44,640 nt of DNA from an uncultured Alphaproteobacteria bacterium (GTDB taxonomy: Bacteria; Pseudomonadota; Alphaproteobacteria; UBA9655), in contig CAJQNC010000041.1 of NCBI GenBank assembly GCA_905479605.1, positions 1-44,640 of the forward strand, written 5' to 3'. Within the stretch, counting starts at the first letter, position 1; every line of letters starts with the position of its first letter. The notes beneath the pieces are model-generated. The model saw nothing but the letters and a program-made list of their open reading frames with translations, was not told the DNA's origin and did not search any database. This document shows, piece after piece, positions 19,848 to 28,985 of this stretch. The position numbers and the translations under genes were made by a program.

Positions 19848-20574
19848 GCTACGCCAGCGGCTAATTTACTGCCTGGGAGCTTTCTTTGTTGCCTTCCTAG
19901 TGGCTTATCATTTTGCTCCTAATATATTTCAATTTTTGGTACAACCTCTCGCTGATTTAATTCAAGGACAAGAAGGACGTCGTCTGATCTATACCGGTTT
20001 GACGGAGGCTTTTCTCACCTATCTGAGTGTCGCCTTTTTCGCAGCCCTGTTTGTCACCCTTCCGATGATTTTATGGCAGGTTTGGCGATTCATTTCCCCA
20101 GGTTTATATAAGCAGGAGAGGGCGGCATTTGCCCCTTTCTTCATGGCGACACCCGTGTTGTTTCTACTGGGTGCGGCCATGGCGTACTACATTGTATGTC
20201 CTATGGCGTGGGAATTCTTCCTCAGCTTTGAAACACCCGCAACAGTAGCGAGTTTACCCCTACAATTAGAGGCTCGCGTCAGTGAATATCTTTCGCTTGT
20301 GTTGAAATTGATTTTCGCTTTCGGCCTCAGTTTTCAGCTACCGGTCGTATTGGTGCTGTTGGCAAAGAGTGGTATTTTAACAGCGGAACAGCTGGCTTCG
20401 AAACGTAAATATGCTTTCCTCGCCATTGTTGTTGTGGCAGCGATTATTACGCCTCCAGACATCATCAGCCCAATAAGTTTGATAATTCCTTTATATGCCC
20501 TCTATGAAATTTCTCTGGTTTTGGTAAAAGGGGTAGAGAAAAAATCATTACAAGAGGAACAAGCTCGTGTTTGA
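19816..20574 (+). CDS. tatC: Sec-independent translocase protein TatC
   Basis: [19 protein letters not shown]; multi-TM; overlaps the tatB 3' end. Confidence 0.95.
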   Translation: MQKPLLEHLIELRQRLIYCLGAFFVAFLVAYHFAPNIFQFLVQPLADLIQGQEGRRLIYTGLTEAFLTYLSVAFFAALFVTLPMILWQVWRFISPGLYKQERAAFAPFFMATPVLFLLGAAMAYYIVCPMAWEFFLSFETPATVASLPLQLEARVSEYLSLVLKLIFAFGLSFQLPVVLVLLAKSGILTAEQLASKRKYAFLAIVVVAAIITPPDIISPISLIIPLYALYEISLVLVKGVEKKSLQEEQARV

Positions 20575-21841
20575 TATCCGTTGGATTCGCGAAAACCCTG
20601 AGGAATTTGATAAAGCATTGCAGCTGCGTGGCGGCGAGGCGGCATCGGCACCTCTCATTAAATTGGATGACGACCGTCGTGAAGTGATTCAGGCGATGCA
20701 AGAATTGCAAAACCAGCGCAATACCATTTCGAAAGAAATTGGTATGAAAAAATCCAAGGGTGAGTCTGCGGATGACCTGATGGAACAAGCGGCTAAGATT
20801 CGGGAAGACTTACCGCAGTTGGAAGATCAGGAACGTGAATTATCAGACAAACTCAATGATGTTCTGGCCCATTACCCTAACCGTCCTGCGCCAGATGTTC
20901 CTCAAGGTGTGGATGAAAATGATAACGTGGAGGTCCGCAAGTGGGGTGAGCCCCATGTGCTTGAATTTGAACCGAAACAGCATTTTGAGTTAGGTGAAGA
21001 TCTCGGCATGATGGACTTTGAAACCGCAGCTAAAATGTCTGGCTCGCGTTTCGTGATGTTGAAAAAAGGTTTTGCACGACTCGAGCGAGCTTTGGCTAAT
21101 TTTATGCTCGATGTTCATATCGAAGAATATGGTTACACTGAGATATCCCCACCCTATTTAGTGCGTCCGCAAGCCATGTACAATACGGGACAATTACCAA
21201 AATTTGGAGATGAAGCCTTTTGTACCACCAATGATTATTGGCTTGTGCCTACTGCCGAAATTCCTCTGACTAACATTGTGGCAGATGCCATTGTTGAAGG
21301 GTTACCCCACCGCTATGTCGCCTATACGCCCTGCTTCCGATCAGAGGCGGGTGCAGCAGGTAAAGATACTCGTGGCATGATTCGCTTGCACCAATTCAGC
21401 AAGGTCGAGCTGGTCAGTGTTACCGCTCCAGAAGATTCTGAGGATGAACATCAACGCATGTTGTCCTGTGCTCAATCTATTTTAGAGAAGCTGAATATCC
21501 CTTATCGTACATTACTCTTATGTACCGGTGATATGGGCGCAGCGGCTCAGAAAACCTACGACATCGAAGTATGGTTGCCGGGCCAAAATGCCTATCGCGA
21601 GATTTCGAGTTGTTCCAATTGTGGCGAATATCAAGCCCGCCGTATGGGGGCTCGTATGCGCGTAGAAGAGGGGGGTAAAAAGAAAACCCAGTTCGTTCAC
21701 ACCCTCAATGGATCCGGCCTAGCTGTGGGACGTACGTTGATTGCTCTCATAGAAAATTATCAACAAGCCGACGGCACTATTGCCATTCCCGACGTTTTAC
21801 GCTCATATATGGGCGGCCAAGAAAGAATAGCTAAGGAGTAG
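20567..21841 (+). CDS. serS: Seryl-tRNA synthetase
   Basis: MFDIRWIRENPEEFDKAL; FRSEAGAAGKDTRGMIRLHQFSKVEL; NGSGLAVGRTLIALIENYQ. Confidence 0.97.
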   Translation: MFDIRWIRENPEEFDKALQLRGGEAASAPLIKLDDDRREVIQAMQELQNQRNTISKEIGMKKSKGESADDLMEQAAKIREDLPQLEDQERELSDKLNDVLAHYPNRPAPDVPQGVDENDNVEVRKWGEPHVLEFEPKQHFELGEDLGMMDFETAAKMSGSRFVMLKKGFARLERALANFMLDVHIEEYGYTEISPPYLVRPQAMYNTGQLPKFGDEAFCTTNDYWLVPTAEIPLTNIVADAIVEGLPHRYVAYTPCFRSEAGAAGKDTRGMIRLHQFSKVELVSVTAPEDSEDEHQRMLSCAQSILEKLNIPYRTLLLCTGDMGAAAQKTYDIEVWLPGQNAYREISSCSNCGEYQARRMGARMRVEEGGKKKTQFVHTLNGSGLAVGRTLIALIENYQQADGTIAIPDVLRSYMGGQERIAKE

Positions 21842-21846
21842 TACCT

Positions 21847-23172
21847 ATGATGAAATCTCTTGTTTTGACTGCAACGTGTTTAAGCTTATCCCTCGCAGCT
21901 TGTGCAAGCCGCCAGGGTGTGCCCAGTACCGCCACATCTTCGAAACCAAAGTTTACTTTGGATCAGGCTGAAACCCGCCCGACTCGCGTTGCCGTTCAAA
22001 AAGGGGATACGGTGTACGCATTGGCGTATAAATATGGTCTGACGTCACGCAGCATCATCGCTGCCAATAATCTAAAGCCACCCTATACACTTCTCGCAGG
22101 CCAAGAGCTCGAGCTGCCATCTCCTCAAGAGCACGTTGTGATCGAGGGAGAAGATGCTCAAGGTGTTGCTGCTTTTTACGGTGTAGATTTGAAAGTGCTG
22201 GCTCGGGAAAATCGTTTAGGTGAAGACTTCAAAGTCCAACCAGGCGATCGCTTGATCATTCCTACAAAGGATACGGTTGCCAACGCACAGGAAGATTTTG
22301 GATCCACTATTCAGTCTACTCCCATAGCCTCCTCAAGCTTGGCTCCTCTGAATATGGCGGGTGTACAGCCTCAACAAGATGCGGGTTCAAAACCTGAATT
22401 TGATGTGGCAGCTGAAATTAGTCGTGAACGTTTGGGAAAAATGGATATTAAATCAGAGCTACAGCGAGAATTGCAAGGTGAACATCAATCCGATGAAACA
22501 CCAGCGGTGACACCTGTTTCTGCTCCAGAAGCTTCAGCAAAGGCGATCCAAGCTACGAGTGAAACCAAAGATGATGACTCAAACAATACGGTTCCAGTCC
22601 CGCCTGTTAAGGCTGTGGCAGCTGGGACAGCTGCGGTAGCTACAGTTGCTGTAGGAGCTCTATCCAAAACGGCAAGCAGCACACCCTCAGCTGTTCCTAG
22701 CCCAATTGCTAAGCCCACAGTGCTAGCGAAAGTGGTTCCTACAAATACACCAGCGCCTGCAGCAGCAAAGCCTGTGCCGGCAGTGGCCGCTCCACGATCA
22801 GCCTACATTTGGCCGGCGAAGGGTAATGTAGTGGCGAAATTCGGACAAACAATTAATGGCGCAAAGAATGACGGAGTGAATATCGCTCTCCCCGCCGGTT
22901 CACCAGTTCAATCCGCTGCTGCGGGCGAAGTGGTGTATTCCGGCGATGCGCTCAAGGGTTTTGGTAATTTAGTTTTGGTTAAACATAGCGATGGTTATAT
23001 GTCGGCTTATGGTCACAACTCTAAACTGCTGGTGAAGAAAGGAGACAAAGTCACCCAAGGCCAAAAAATAGCTGAGTCAGGAAGTACGGGTGATGTAAAG
23101 ACTCCACAACTTCACTTCGAACTCAGAAAAGGTACACAGCCTATTGATCCCATGCCTAAACTTGGGTCATAA
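21847..23172 (+). CDS. LysM/M23 peptidase-domain lipoprotein (NlpD-like)
   Basis: Lipobox-like SLSLAACAS; LysM segment VQKGDTVYALAYKYGLTSRSIIAANNL; C-terminal M23 fold GDGYMSAYGHNSKLLVKKGDKVTQGQKIAESGSTGDVKTPQLHFELR. Confidence 0.92.
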   Translation: MMKSLVLTATCLSLSLAACASRQGVPSTATSSKPKFTLDQAETRPTRVAVQKGDTVYALAYKYGLTSRSIIAANNLKPPYTLLAGQELELPSPQEHVVIEGEDAQGVAAFYGVDLKVLARENRLGEDFKVQPGDRLIIPTKDTVANAQEDFGSTIQSTPIASSSLAPLNMAGVQPQQDAGSKPEFDVAAEISRERLGKMDIKSELQRELQGEHQSDETPAVTPVSAPEASAKAIQATSETKDDDSNNTVPVPPVKAVAAGTAAVATVAVGALSKTASSTPSAVPSPIAKPTVLAKVVPTNTPAPAAAKPVPAVAAPRSAYIWPAKGNVVAKFGQTINGAKNDGVNIALPAGSPVQSAAAGEVVYSGDALKGFGNLVLVKHSDGYMSAYGHNSKLLVKKGDKVTQGQKIAESGSTGDVKTPQLHFELRKGTQPIDPMPKLGS

Positions 23173-23201
23173 TCACTCAACTCAAAACAAAGGAGATTAA
23201 A

Positions 23202-23714
23202 ATGGATTTTTTATTTACAGCTGCACAAGCAGATACAGCCGGTATCGCCGGATTTGATTTTATGGGCTTGTTGCCTTTGGTCTTGGTATTCGTCGTCATG
23301 TATTTCTTACTGATTCGTCCCCAACAAAAGAAGGGTCAGGAAACACGACGGATGCAACAGAGCTTGCAAAAGGGTGACCATATTCTCACTAACGGTGGAA
23401 TCTTCGGTCAGGTGGCTAAAGTTATTAGTCCAGAACAGGTGTCTTTGGAAATTGCTGATGGTGTGAAGGTGCGCGTTGCGACATCCATGATTGGTTCTGT
23501 TGTGCCTGCATCAGCTGCTGCTGGAACATCAACAACGACTGCCACGAAGCCAGCATTGACTGCCGTATCAAATACGACGAAGTCTCCTGCGAAGAAGCCT
23601 GCAGCGAAGAAAACAGCCACTGCTGCAAAGAAGACAACAGCTAAAAAAACGTCTACGGCTAAAAAGACAGCATCAAAGACAACGAAGGCAAAATCAAGGG
23701 CGGCTTCACGCTAA
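23202..23714 (+). CDS. yajC: Preprotein translocase subunit YajC with Lys/Ala-rich C-terminal extension
   Basis: LVLVFVVMYFLLIRPQQKKGQETRRMQQSLQKGDHILTNGGIFGQVAKV; followed by SPAKKPAAKKTATAAKKTTAKKTSTAKKTASKTTKAKSRAASR. Confidence 0.95.
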   Translation: MDFLFTAAQADTAGIAGFDFMGLLPLVLVFVVMYFLLIRPQQKKGQETRRMQQSLQKGDHILTNGGIFGQVAKVISPEQVSLEIADGVKVRVATSMIGSVVPASAAAGTSTTTATKPALTAVSNTTKSPAKKPAAKKTATAAKKTTAKKTSTAKKTASKTTKAKSRAASR

Positions 23715-23720
23715 GCCCAT

Positions 23721-24086
23721 TTGATGATGACTTCATTGCTTGTTAAAAAAAATCACCCCTACTTATTGAAAGTGGGGGTGATTGCTATATCCCTCTTTTC
23801 TTTTTTACCTTTTGAAGAGCTGAGTGCTACGGCACTTGCTGCAGTGGGTGAAGGGTTTTTGTGTGCAGAAGCCAAGAAACCTGCGAAGAAAAAGGCCAGT
23901 TTAAGAAAGCGTCGTAAGCGTGCTCTTCGTGCTAAGAAAAAAAAGAATGAAAGTATTCAAAAAATTGCCGCTACGACGGATGCGGATACCCCTTCCCAAG
24001 ATGACGCTTTAAGTGTAGAAAAGAGCGAGAAGAATGAAGTCAGCTCCTCTGTACATAAGCATGGGCATCTGATCAAAGTTAAATAA
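23721..24086 (+). CDS. Hypothetical Lys-rich protein with putative signal segment
   Basis: ORF of 121 aa between yajC and secD; KKPAKKKASLRKRRKRALRAKKKKNES. Start uncertain. Confidence 0.6.
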   Translation: MMMTSLLVKKNHPYLLKVGVIAISLFSFLPFEELSATALAAVGEGFLCAEAKKPAKKKASLRKRRKRALRAKKKKNESIQKIAATTDADTPSQDDALSVEKSEKNEVSSSVHKHGHLIKVK

Positions 24087-24101
24087 GAATAAGGTCTGAA
24101 C

Positions 24102-25673
24102 ATGATTCACATACCTACCTGGAAGAAAATAGTTACCTTGGCCGTATGTGCTCTCGGTTTACTCTTTGCCCTACCAAACATACTTTCCAAAGATGCCATA
24201 GAATCCTTGCCTGGTTTCATGCCCAAGGATCAGATTGTTCTAGGGTTGGATCTTCAGGGTGGTGCACACCTCCTGCTGGAAGTGGATGTAAATGCTGTGA
24301 TCAAAGAGCAAATGGCACTGACTGCTGATGCAGTACGTACAACTTTGCGCAAAGATCGAGTGGGTTATACGAAGCTGACCTCTCGGGGGGATACTGTAAA
24401 TTTCCAGCTGCGTAATCTTGATGATAAGAGTAAAGCTTTACAGCTTTTACGCGAGATGGACTACAACCGCGATTTTACTGTGACGGCTAATGATGAAGGT
24501 TCCATCAGCCTGCAAATGACTGAAGATGCCATTAAACAGCGCAAAGCTCGTGCCGTGGCTCAATCCATCGAGATCGTCCGTCGGCGTGTAGATGAAACGG
24601 GTACAGCCGAACCTCTGATTATGCGCCAAGGCGATGATCGGATCCTCATTCAGCTGCCTGGTCTAGATGATCCCACCCGTGTGAAAGAACTTTTGGGTAA
24701 AACAGCGAAGCTGCAATTCCGTATGGTGGATCCCAAAGCGAGCGATGGCAAAGCCCGTCCCGGTTCTGAAGTGTTAAATGAATTTGTGGAAGAGGGTGAA
24801 GCCTCTCAGAGAACATTTGTGGTTGAGAAGCGTGTTGTCGTGAGTGGCGAAAATCTCGTCAATGCTCAACCGGGATTCCACCCCGAAAATGGTCAGCCTA
24901 TCCTCAACTTCCAGTTTGATTCTTTGGGCGCAAAGCGTTTTGGTGATGCGACTAAGGCGAATGTTGGCCAGTTGTTTGCCATTGTTTTGGATGGGAAAGT
25001 TCTCAGCGCCCCCTATATTAAGCAACCCATTCTCGGTGGTGCTGGATTTATCGAAGGAAACTTCACCGTGCAATCAGCCCAAGATTTGGCTTTGCTTATG
25101 CGTTCTGGTGCTCTGCCTGCGCCTCTTAACATATTGGAAGAGCGAACAGTTGGCCCAGGGTTGGGCGCTGACTCTATCGCCGCCGGTGAAGAAGCCACTG
25201 TTATCGCTATTGTGATTGTGGCTCTGTTCATGATTCTGGCCTACTACCTTTTTGGAATTGTAGCCAACATAGCCCTTGCCTTTAACATCATCCTATTGTT
25301 TGGAGTGATGTCGGCTATCGGTGCAACTCTCACCCTTCCAGGTATTGCCGGTATTGCCCTTACAATTGGTATGGCTGTGGATGCGAACGTTCTCATTTAT
25401 GAGCGTATTAAAGAAGAGCTGCGCAATGGCCGTCGTGTCATGGCTGCTATTGATGCAGGTTATAATCGGGCTATGGCCACAATCATCGACTCGAATCTCA
25501 CGACTCTGATTGGTGGTGCACTGTTGTATCACTTTGGTACAGGGCCTATCCGTGGACTTGCTGTCACCCTTTCCTTCGGTATCATCATCTCCATGTTCAC
25601 TGCGATCTCTTTAACTAAGCTGATTGTGGTGTGGTATTACAACTGGCGTAAGCCGAAAACATTGCCTATTTAA
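24102..25673 (+). CDS. secD: Protein translocase subunit SecD
   Basis: LGLDLQGGAHLLLEVD; IVRRRVDETGTAEPLI; GIALTIGMAVDANVLIYERIKEELR. Confidence 0.97.
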   Translation: MIHIPTWKKIVTLAVCALGLLFALPNILSKDAIESLPGFMPKDQIVLGLDLQGGAHLLLEVDVNAVIKEQMALTADAVRTTLRKDRVGYTKLTSRGDTVNFQLRNLDDKSKALQLLREMDYNRDFTVTANDEGSISLQMTEDAIKQRKARAVAQSIEIVRRRVDETGTAEPLIMRQGDDRILIQLPGLDDPTRVKELLGKTAKLQFRMVDPKASDGKARPGSEVLNEFVEEGEASQRTFVVEKRVVVSGENLVNAQPGFHPENGQPILNFQFDSLGAKRFGDATKANVGQLFAIVLDGKVLSAPYIKQPILGGAGFIEGNFTVQSAQDLALLMRSGALPAPLNILEERTVGPGLGADSIAAGEEATVIAIVIVALFMILAYYLFGIVANIALAFNIILLFGVMSAIGATLTLPGIAGIALTIGMAVDANVLIYERIKEELRNGRRVMAAIDAGYNRAMATIIDSNLTTLIGGALLYHFGTGPIRGLAVTLSFGIIISMFTAISLTKLIVVWYYNWRKPKTLPI

Positions 25674-25685
25674 GCGAGGAATCTT

Positions 25686-26603
25686 ATGGCTGCCATTAAC
25701 TTTATTCCCCACAATACAAAAATTGATTTTGTTGGAAAGCGTTTTATATCTTTCGGCATATCCCTGTTCATCATCTTTGGAACCTTCTTTGAATTATGGT
25801 TTCATGATGGTCTTAATTATGGTGTCGATTTTAAAGGTGGTCTGGTTATGGAGATCCGCACAAACGGACCGGCAGATCTCGCTGGCCTCCGCATGCAAGT
25901 TTCCGACGTGGTTGAAGGAGAGGCCTCTGTGCAAGAATTTGGATCTCCTAGCGATGTGCTAATTCGTGTCGAACAGCAACCAGGCGGGGATCAAGGCCAG
26001 CTGGTTGCCCTGGAAAATATTAAGAATGTGATCGGTGAAAATGTGGAGTATCGACGTATCGAATCGGTGGGCCCCAAGGTAAGTGAGGACCTTCTTAACA
26101 ACGGTTTGTGGGCAGTTATTTGTTCTCTGGTCGCCATGTTGGCTTATATTTGGTTCCGGTTTGAATGGCAGTTCGGAGTTTGCGCCTTAGCAGCTCTTAT
26201 CCATGATTGTATCGCTATTTTGGGATTGTTCTCCGTTTTTAACTTGGAGTTCAACGAAGTCGCTATAATTGCGATTTTGCTTACGGCTACTTATTCTATT
26301 AACGACACTGTCGTCGTATATGATCGTGTTCGAGAGAACTTACGTAAATTTAAGCGCATGTCATTTCCTGAGATCATTAACCATAGTCTAAATGATACCC
26401 TATCCCGGACGGTTCTCACTGCGGCGACCACGTTGATGGCCATTTTGGCCCTCTATTTCTTTGGCGGGCCTGTGATTGCATCCTTCAGCCTTCCCATTCT
26501 TGTTGGTATTGCTGCCGGTACGTTTTCTTCCATCTTTGTCGCCGCCCCCTTGCTGCTGTTCTTCTCGATCCGTACGCATAAGATTACAGGGGAAGAGACT
26601 TAG
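25686..26603 (+). CDS. secF: Protein translocase subunit SecF
   Basis: GVDFKGGLVMEIRT; YSINDTVVVYDRVRENLRKF; directly downstream of secD. Confidence 0.97.
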   Translation: MAAINFIPHNTKIDFVGKRFISFGISLFIIFGTFFELWFHDGLNYGVDFKGGLVMEIRTNGPADLAGLRMQVSDVVEGEASVQEFGSPSDVLIRVEQQPGGDQGQLVALENIKNVIGENVEYRRIESVGPKVSEDLLNNGLWAVICSLVAMLAYIWFRFEWQFGVCALAALIHDCIAILGLFSVFNLEFNEVAIIAILLTATYSINDTVVVYDRVRENLRKFKRMSFPEIINHSLNDTLSRTVLTAATTLMAILALYFFGGPVIASFSLPILVGIAAGTFSSIFVAAPLLLFFSIRTHKITGEET

Positions 26604-26784
26604 ATATATAATGAAGGAATGAGGAAAGAGTTCACCTCTTTCCTTGTTTGAACACTGTTCACCGATGCCCCAGAGCATGTAATTTTCGTTTTTAAAAAAT
26701 AACTACTGCATAAACATTGCATCTTCGCCAAATACTGCATATGTATAATAAAAGAATTGTTATTGTTAATAGGAACTTAAATAG

Positions 26785-28314
26785 ATGCCTGTCCTAAAGC
26801 GTTTGAATATGTCACCACTGCTAAACTTCTCTTTCATAGCTGCATTGAGTCTTCCCCTTCCCCTTTTTGCTGGCCCTAACATTACTTACCTTATGGGATA
26901 CAGCATAGAAAGTGTTGTGAGGTGTAACCCCCTTATTGTTGAACGATATTTTAACAAGCATCCGGAAAAGAAAGCTGAGCTCACTGAAGATCTTGCACTC
27001 TTGCTCCGCCAGGATCGGTCATTTGAAGCAGCAGCTCATATAGATGATGACTGGATTGCAGCAAAGGTCTTGAAGTCCATTGGCAATGAAAAAAAACCAG
27101 GGATAAGTTGGGTATTTGGTTCCCCTCAAAACCTTGATTGGCGTGCTACTTTCAATCGGAATAGATCACTTCAAGAACACTGGAATCAATTCTTAGACCG
27201 TAGTCGGGTAATAGATAAAAAAAGTTTTGATCCCTCCATAGAAATATTCAAAGCTCGCTTTACCCAAGACTGGGTCATTGTTCACTCCTATGTTGACTCT
27301 ATTGAAAAGGTTGAGCTCGTTTACATACAACCTAAAACCAGTGAATCGAGGTTACCTACTGCTGATTCCCATGGTTCGAAATTTGATGAGGTCGGGCGCG
27401 ATCCTGTACTAGATCAAGTTCGTGAGTATAGAAAATTCAAGAGTACTGCTCTGAAATCTTCAACTTTTACCAACAGGAGAAAACAAACCAGAAGACCTAT
27501 AGGGAAACGTCAGTTTGTTTCCTTGAAGTCTGAGGATTCCCCGAAGAAAAGACAGGGTTACCTTTCCATCCACAGCGATATAGCCATCCACAAAGCTCTC
27601 GGCATGACATTTGAACTTATTAAAGGGGCTATTGGGGCTATCGAGGGCTATCAAGCACTGCGCAAAAACCCCCACTTTCCATATGCTGACGAGCTTGCTA
27701 TAGAAGCCTTGGAAAGTATGCTGGCATTCAAATCAATTGGCCAATTTAAAAAGGATGCTTCTAGTAGAGAAGAACTGTCTAAGCCTGAAGTTAAGAAATT
27801 TCTCCCATCAGAGGAAACATCTCCAGTCAGTGAATTTGATATCATCAGAGCGAAAGCCTATGGAGCAATGGAGTCACTTGAGAGCAATATTCAGGACACC
27901 ATCTTGGCTCAACGTGCATCTGAGGGTAGTTCCAACTCACCTCAAGGTACTAGGCATCAGCATATGAAGATACTGAGTGACAAAGGTATCTTGACCACCA
28001 GCACACGTATGCTCCTGATGATGGCTGTCAAGCAAATCGAAGTCAAATTTCTAGAGATGGAGAGTGTTGCGACTAAAATGTTTGGAACTGAACAGGCTCA
28101 AGCTATGATCCAACAGGCACCGGATTTGCTAAAACTCTACGAAGATGTTGTGGCACTGCGTGAACAAAATGACACCTGGCAGAAAAGCTCTGAGCAACTT
28201 CTCGGAGATAAAGCACTTGCAAGTGCACTATCCGATGGAACCTTTCATCGAAAACCTGCTCCTCGTGTGAGACTGCCTATTCCCGATATGGTGCCTGAAT
28301 CCAAACTTCAATGA
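26785..28314 (+). CDS. Hypothetical secreted protein (509 aa)
   Basis: Signal-like N-terminus MSPLLNFSFIAALSLPLPLFAGPNITY; no family recognised. Confidence 0.75.
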   Translation: MPVLKRLNMSPLLNFSFIAALSLPLPLFAGPNITYLMGYSIESVVRCNPLIVERYFNKHPEKKAELTEDLALLLRQDRSFEAAAHIDDDWIAAKVLKSIGNEKKPGISWVFGSPQNLDWRATFNRNRSLQEHWNQFLDRSRVIDKKSFDPSIEIFKARFTQDWVIVHSYVDSIEKVELVYIQPKTSESRLPTADSHGSKFDEVGRDPVLDQVREYRKFKSTALKSSTFTNRRKQTRRPIGKRQFVSLKSEDSPKKRQGYLSIHSDIAIHKALGMTFELIKGAIGAIEGYQALRKNPHFPYADELAIEALESMLAFKSIGQFKKDASSREELSKPEVKKFLPSEETSPVSEFDIIRAKAYGAMESLESNIQDTILAQRASEGSSNSPQGTRHQHMKILSDKGILTTSTRMLLMMAVKQIEVKFLEMESVATKMFGTEQAQAMIQQAPDLLKLYEDVVALREQNDTWQKSSEQLLGDKALASALSDGTFHRKPAPRVRLPIPDMVPESKLQ

Positions 28315-28339
28315 AAAAAGGGAGGCTCGAAAGCCTCCC
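28313..28339 (-). terminator. Intrinsic terminator of the hcp/tssCB operon
   Basis: GGGAGGCT CGAA AGCCTCCC perfect 8 bp stem (28320..28339), followed on the minus strand by a T-tract. Confidence 0.85.
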
Positions 28340-28376
28340 CAGTTCAATGTGCTTCTTATAATTTTTATCTTTGTGC

Positions 28377-28955
28377 TTAAGAAGCTCCACCAAGCTCGCC
28401 AGCTTGGAAGTCAATTGTGGACACTTTACTACCCTGGCTTGCACCAGTTTCATCATAGATGTTGATAGTGTGAGTCCGCTTGAGATAACGGAATCCAAAG
28501 AATGCAGAATCTTTGAATGATGTTTGATTTGTATCTCCTGTATTCCCCATTTTGGAGTCCATGGAAGTTACAAAGCAGTTCTCATAGAGGTACTGATCGG
28601 TGATTACCATCTTGCCGCCGATGATCTCGATACGGTAAACAGTAATTTTTGCGATCGATGTACCGCCTGCCATCATCTGCTCCAGATAAGTGATGACATC
28701 TGTCCGCATCATTTCAAGAATGACGTGGGCAGCTTCTAACTCACCAGAAGCATAGAGGCTATTCGCGGAAGCAGCGTTGACGTTCCGTGTGAGCCCTTCG
28801 TTGAAGGACAGAATTTCTTCTGCTGTCTTCAGCGGAGCGGCGATATTGGCGTTGGTCAACGTCGACTTCGTTTGACCGTTGATGTCGACCATCAGGTTTG
28901 GTAGAGCTGTTCCCTTGAGTGGGCGTAATTCTCTTACCTTTATATCGTTTGACAT
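28377..28955 (-). CDS. hcp: Type VI secretion Hcp/TssD-like tube protein
   Basis: C-terminal ITVYRIEIIGGKMVITDQYLYENCFVTSMDSKMG...DSAFFGFRYLKRTHTINIYDETG pattern; directly downstream of tssB-tssC. Confidence 0.65.
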   Translation of the reverse strand: MSNDIKVRELRPLKGTALPNLMVDINGQTKSTLTNANIAAPLKTAEEILSFNEGLTRNVNAASANSLYASGELEAAHVILEMMRTDVITYLEQMMAGGTSIAKITVYRIEIIGGKMVITDQYLYENCFVTSMDSKMGNTGDTNQTSFKDSAFFGFRYLKRTHTINIYDETGASQGSKVSTIDFQAGELGGAS

Positions 28956-28985
28956 TTTTTTTAACCTTTCCTTTTTATCTGCTTA

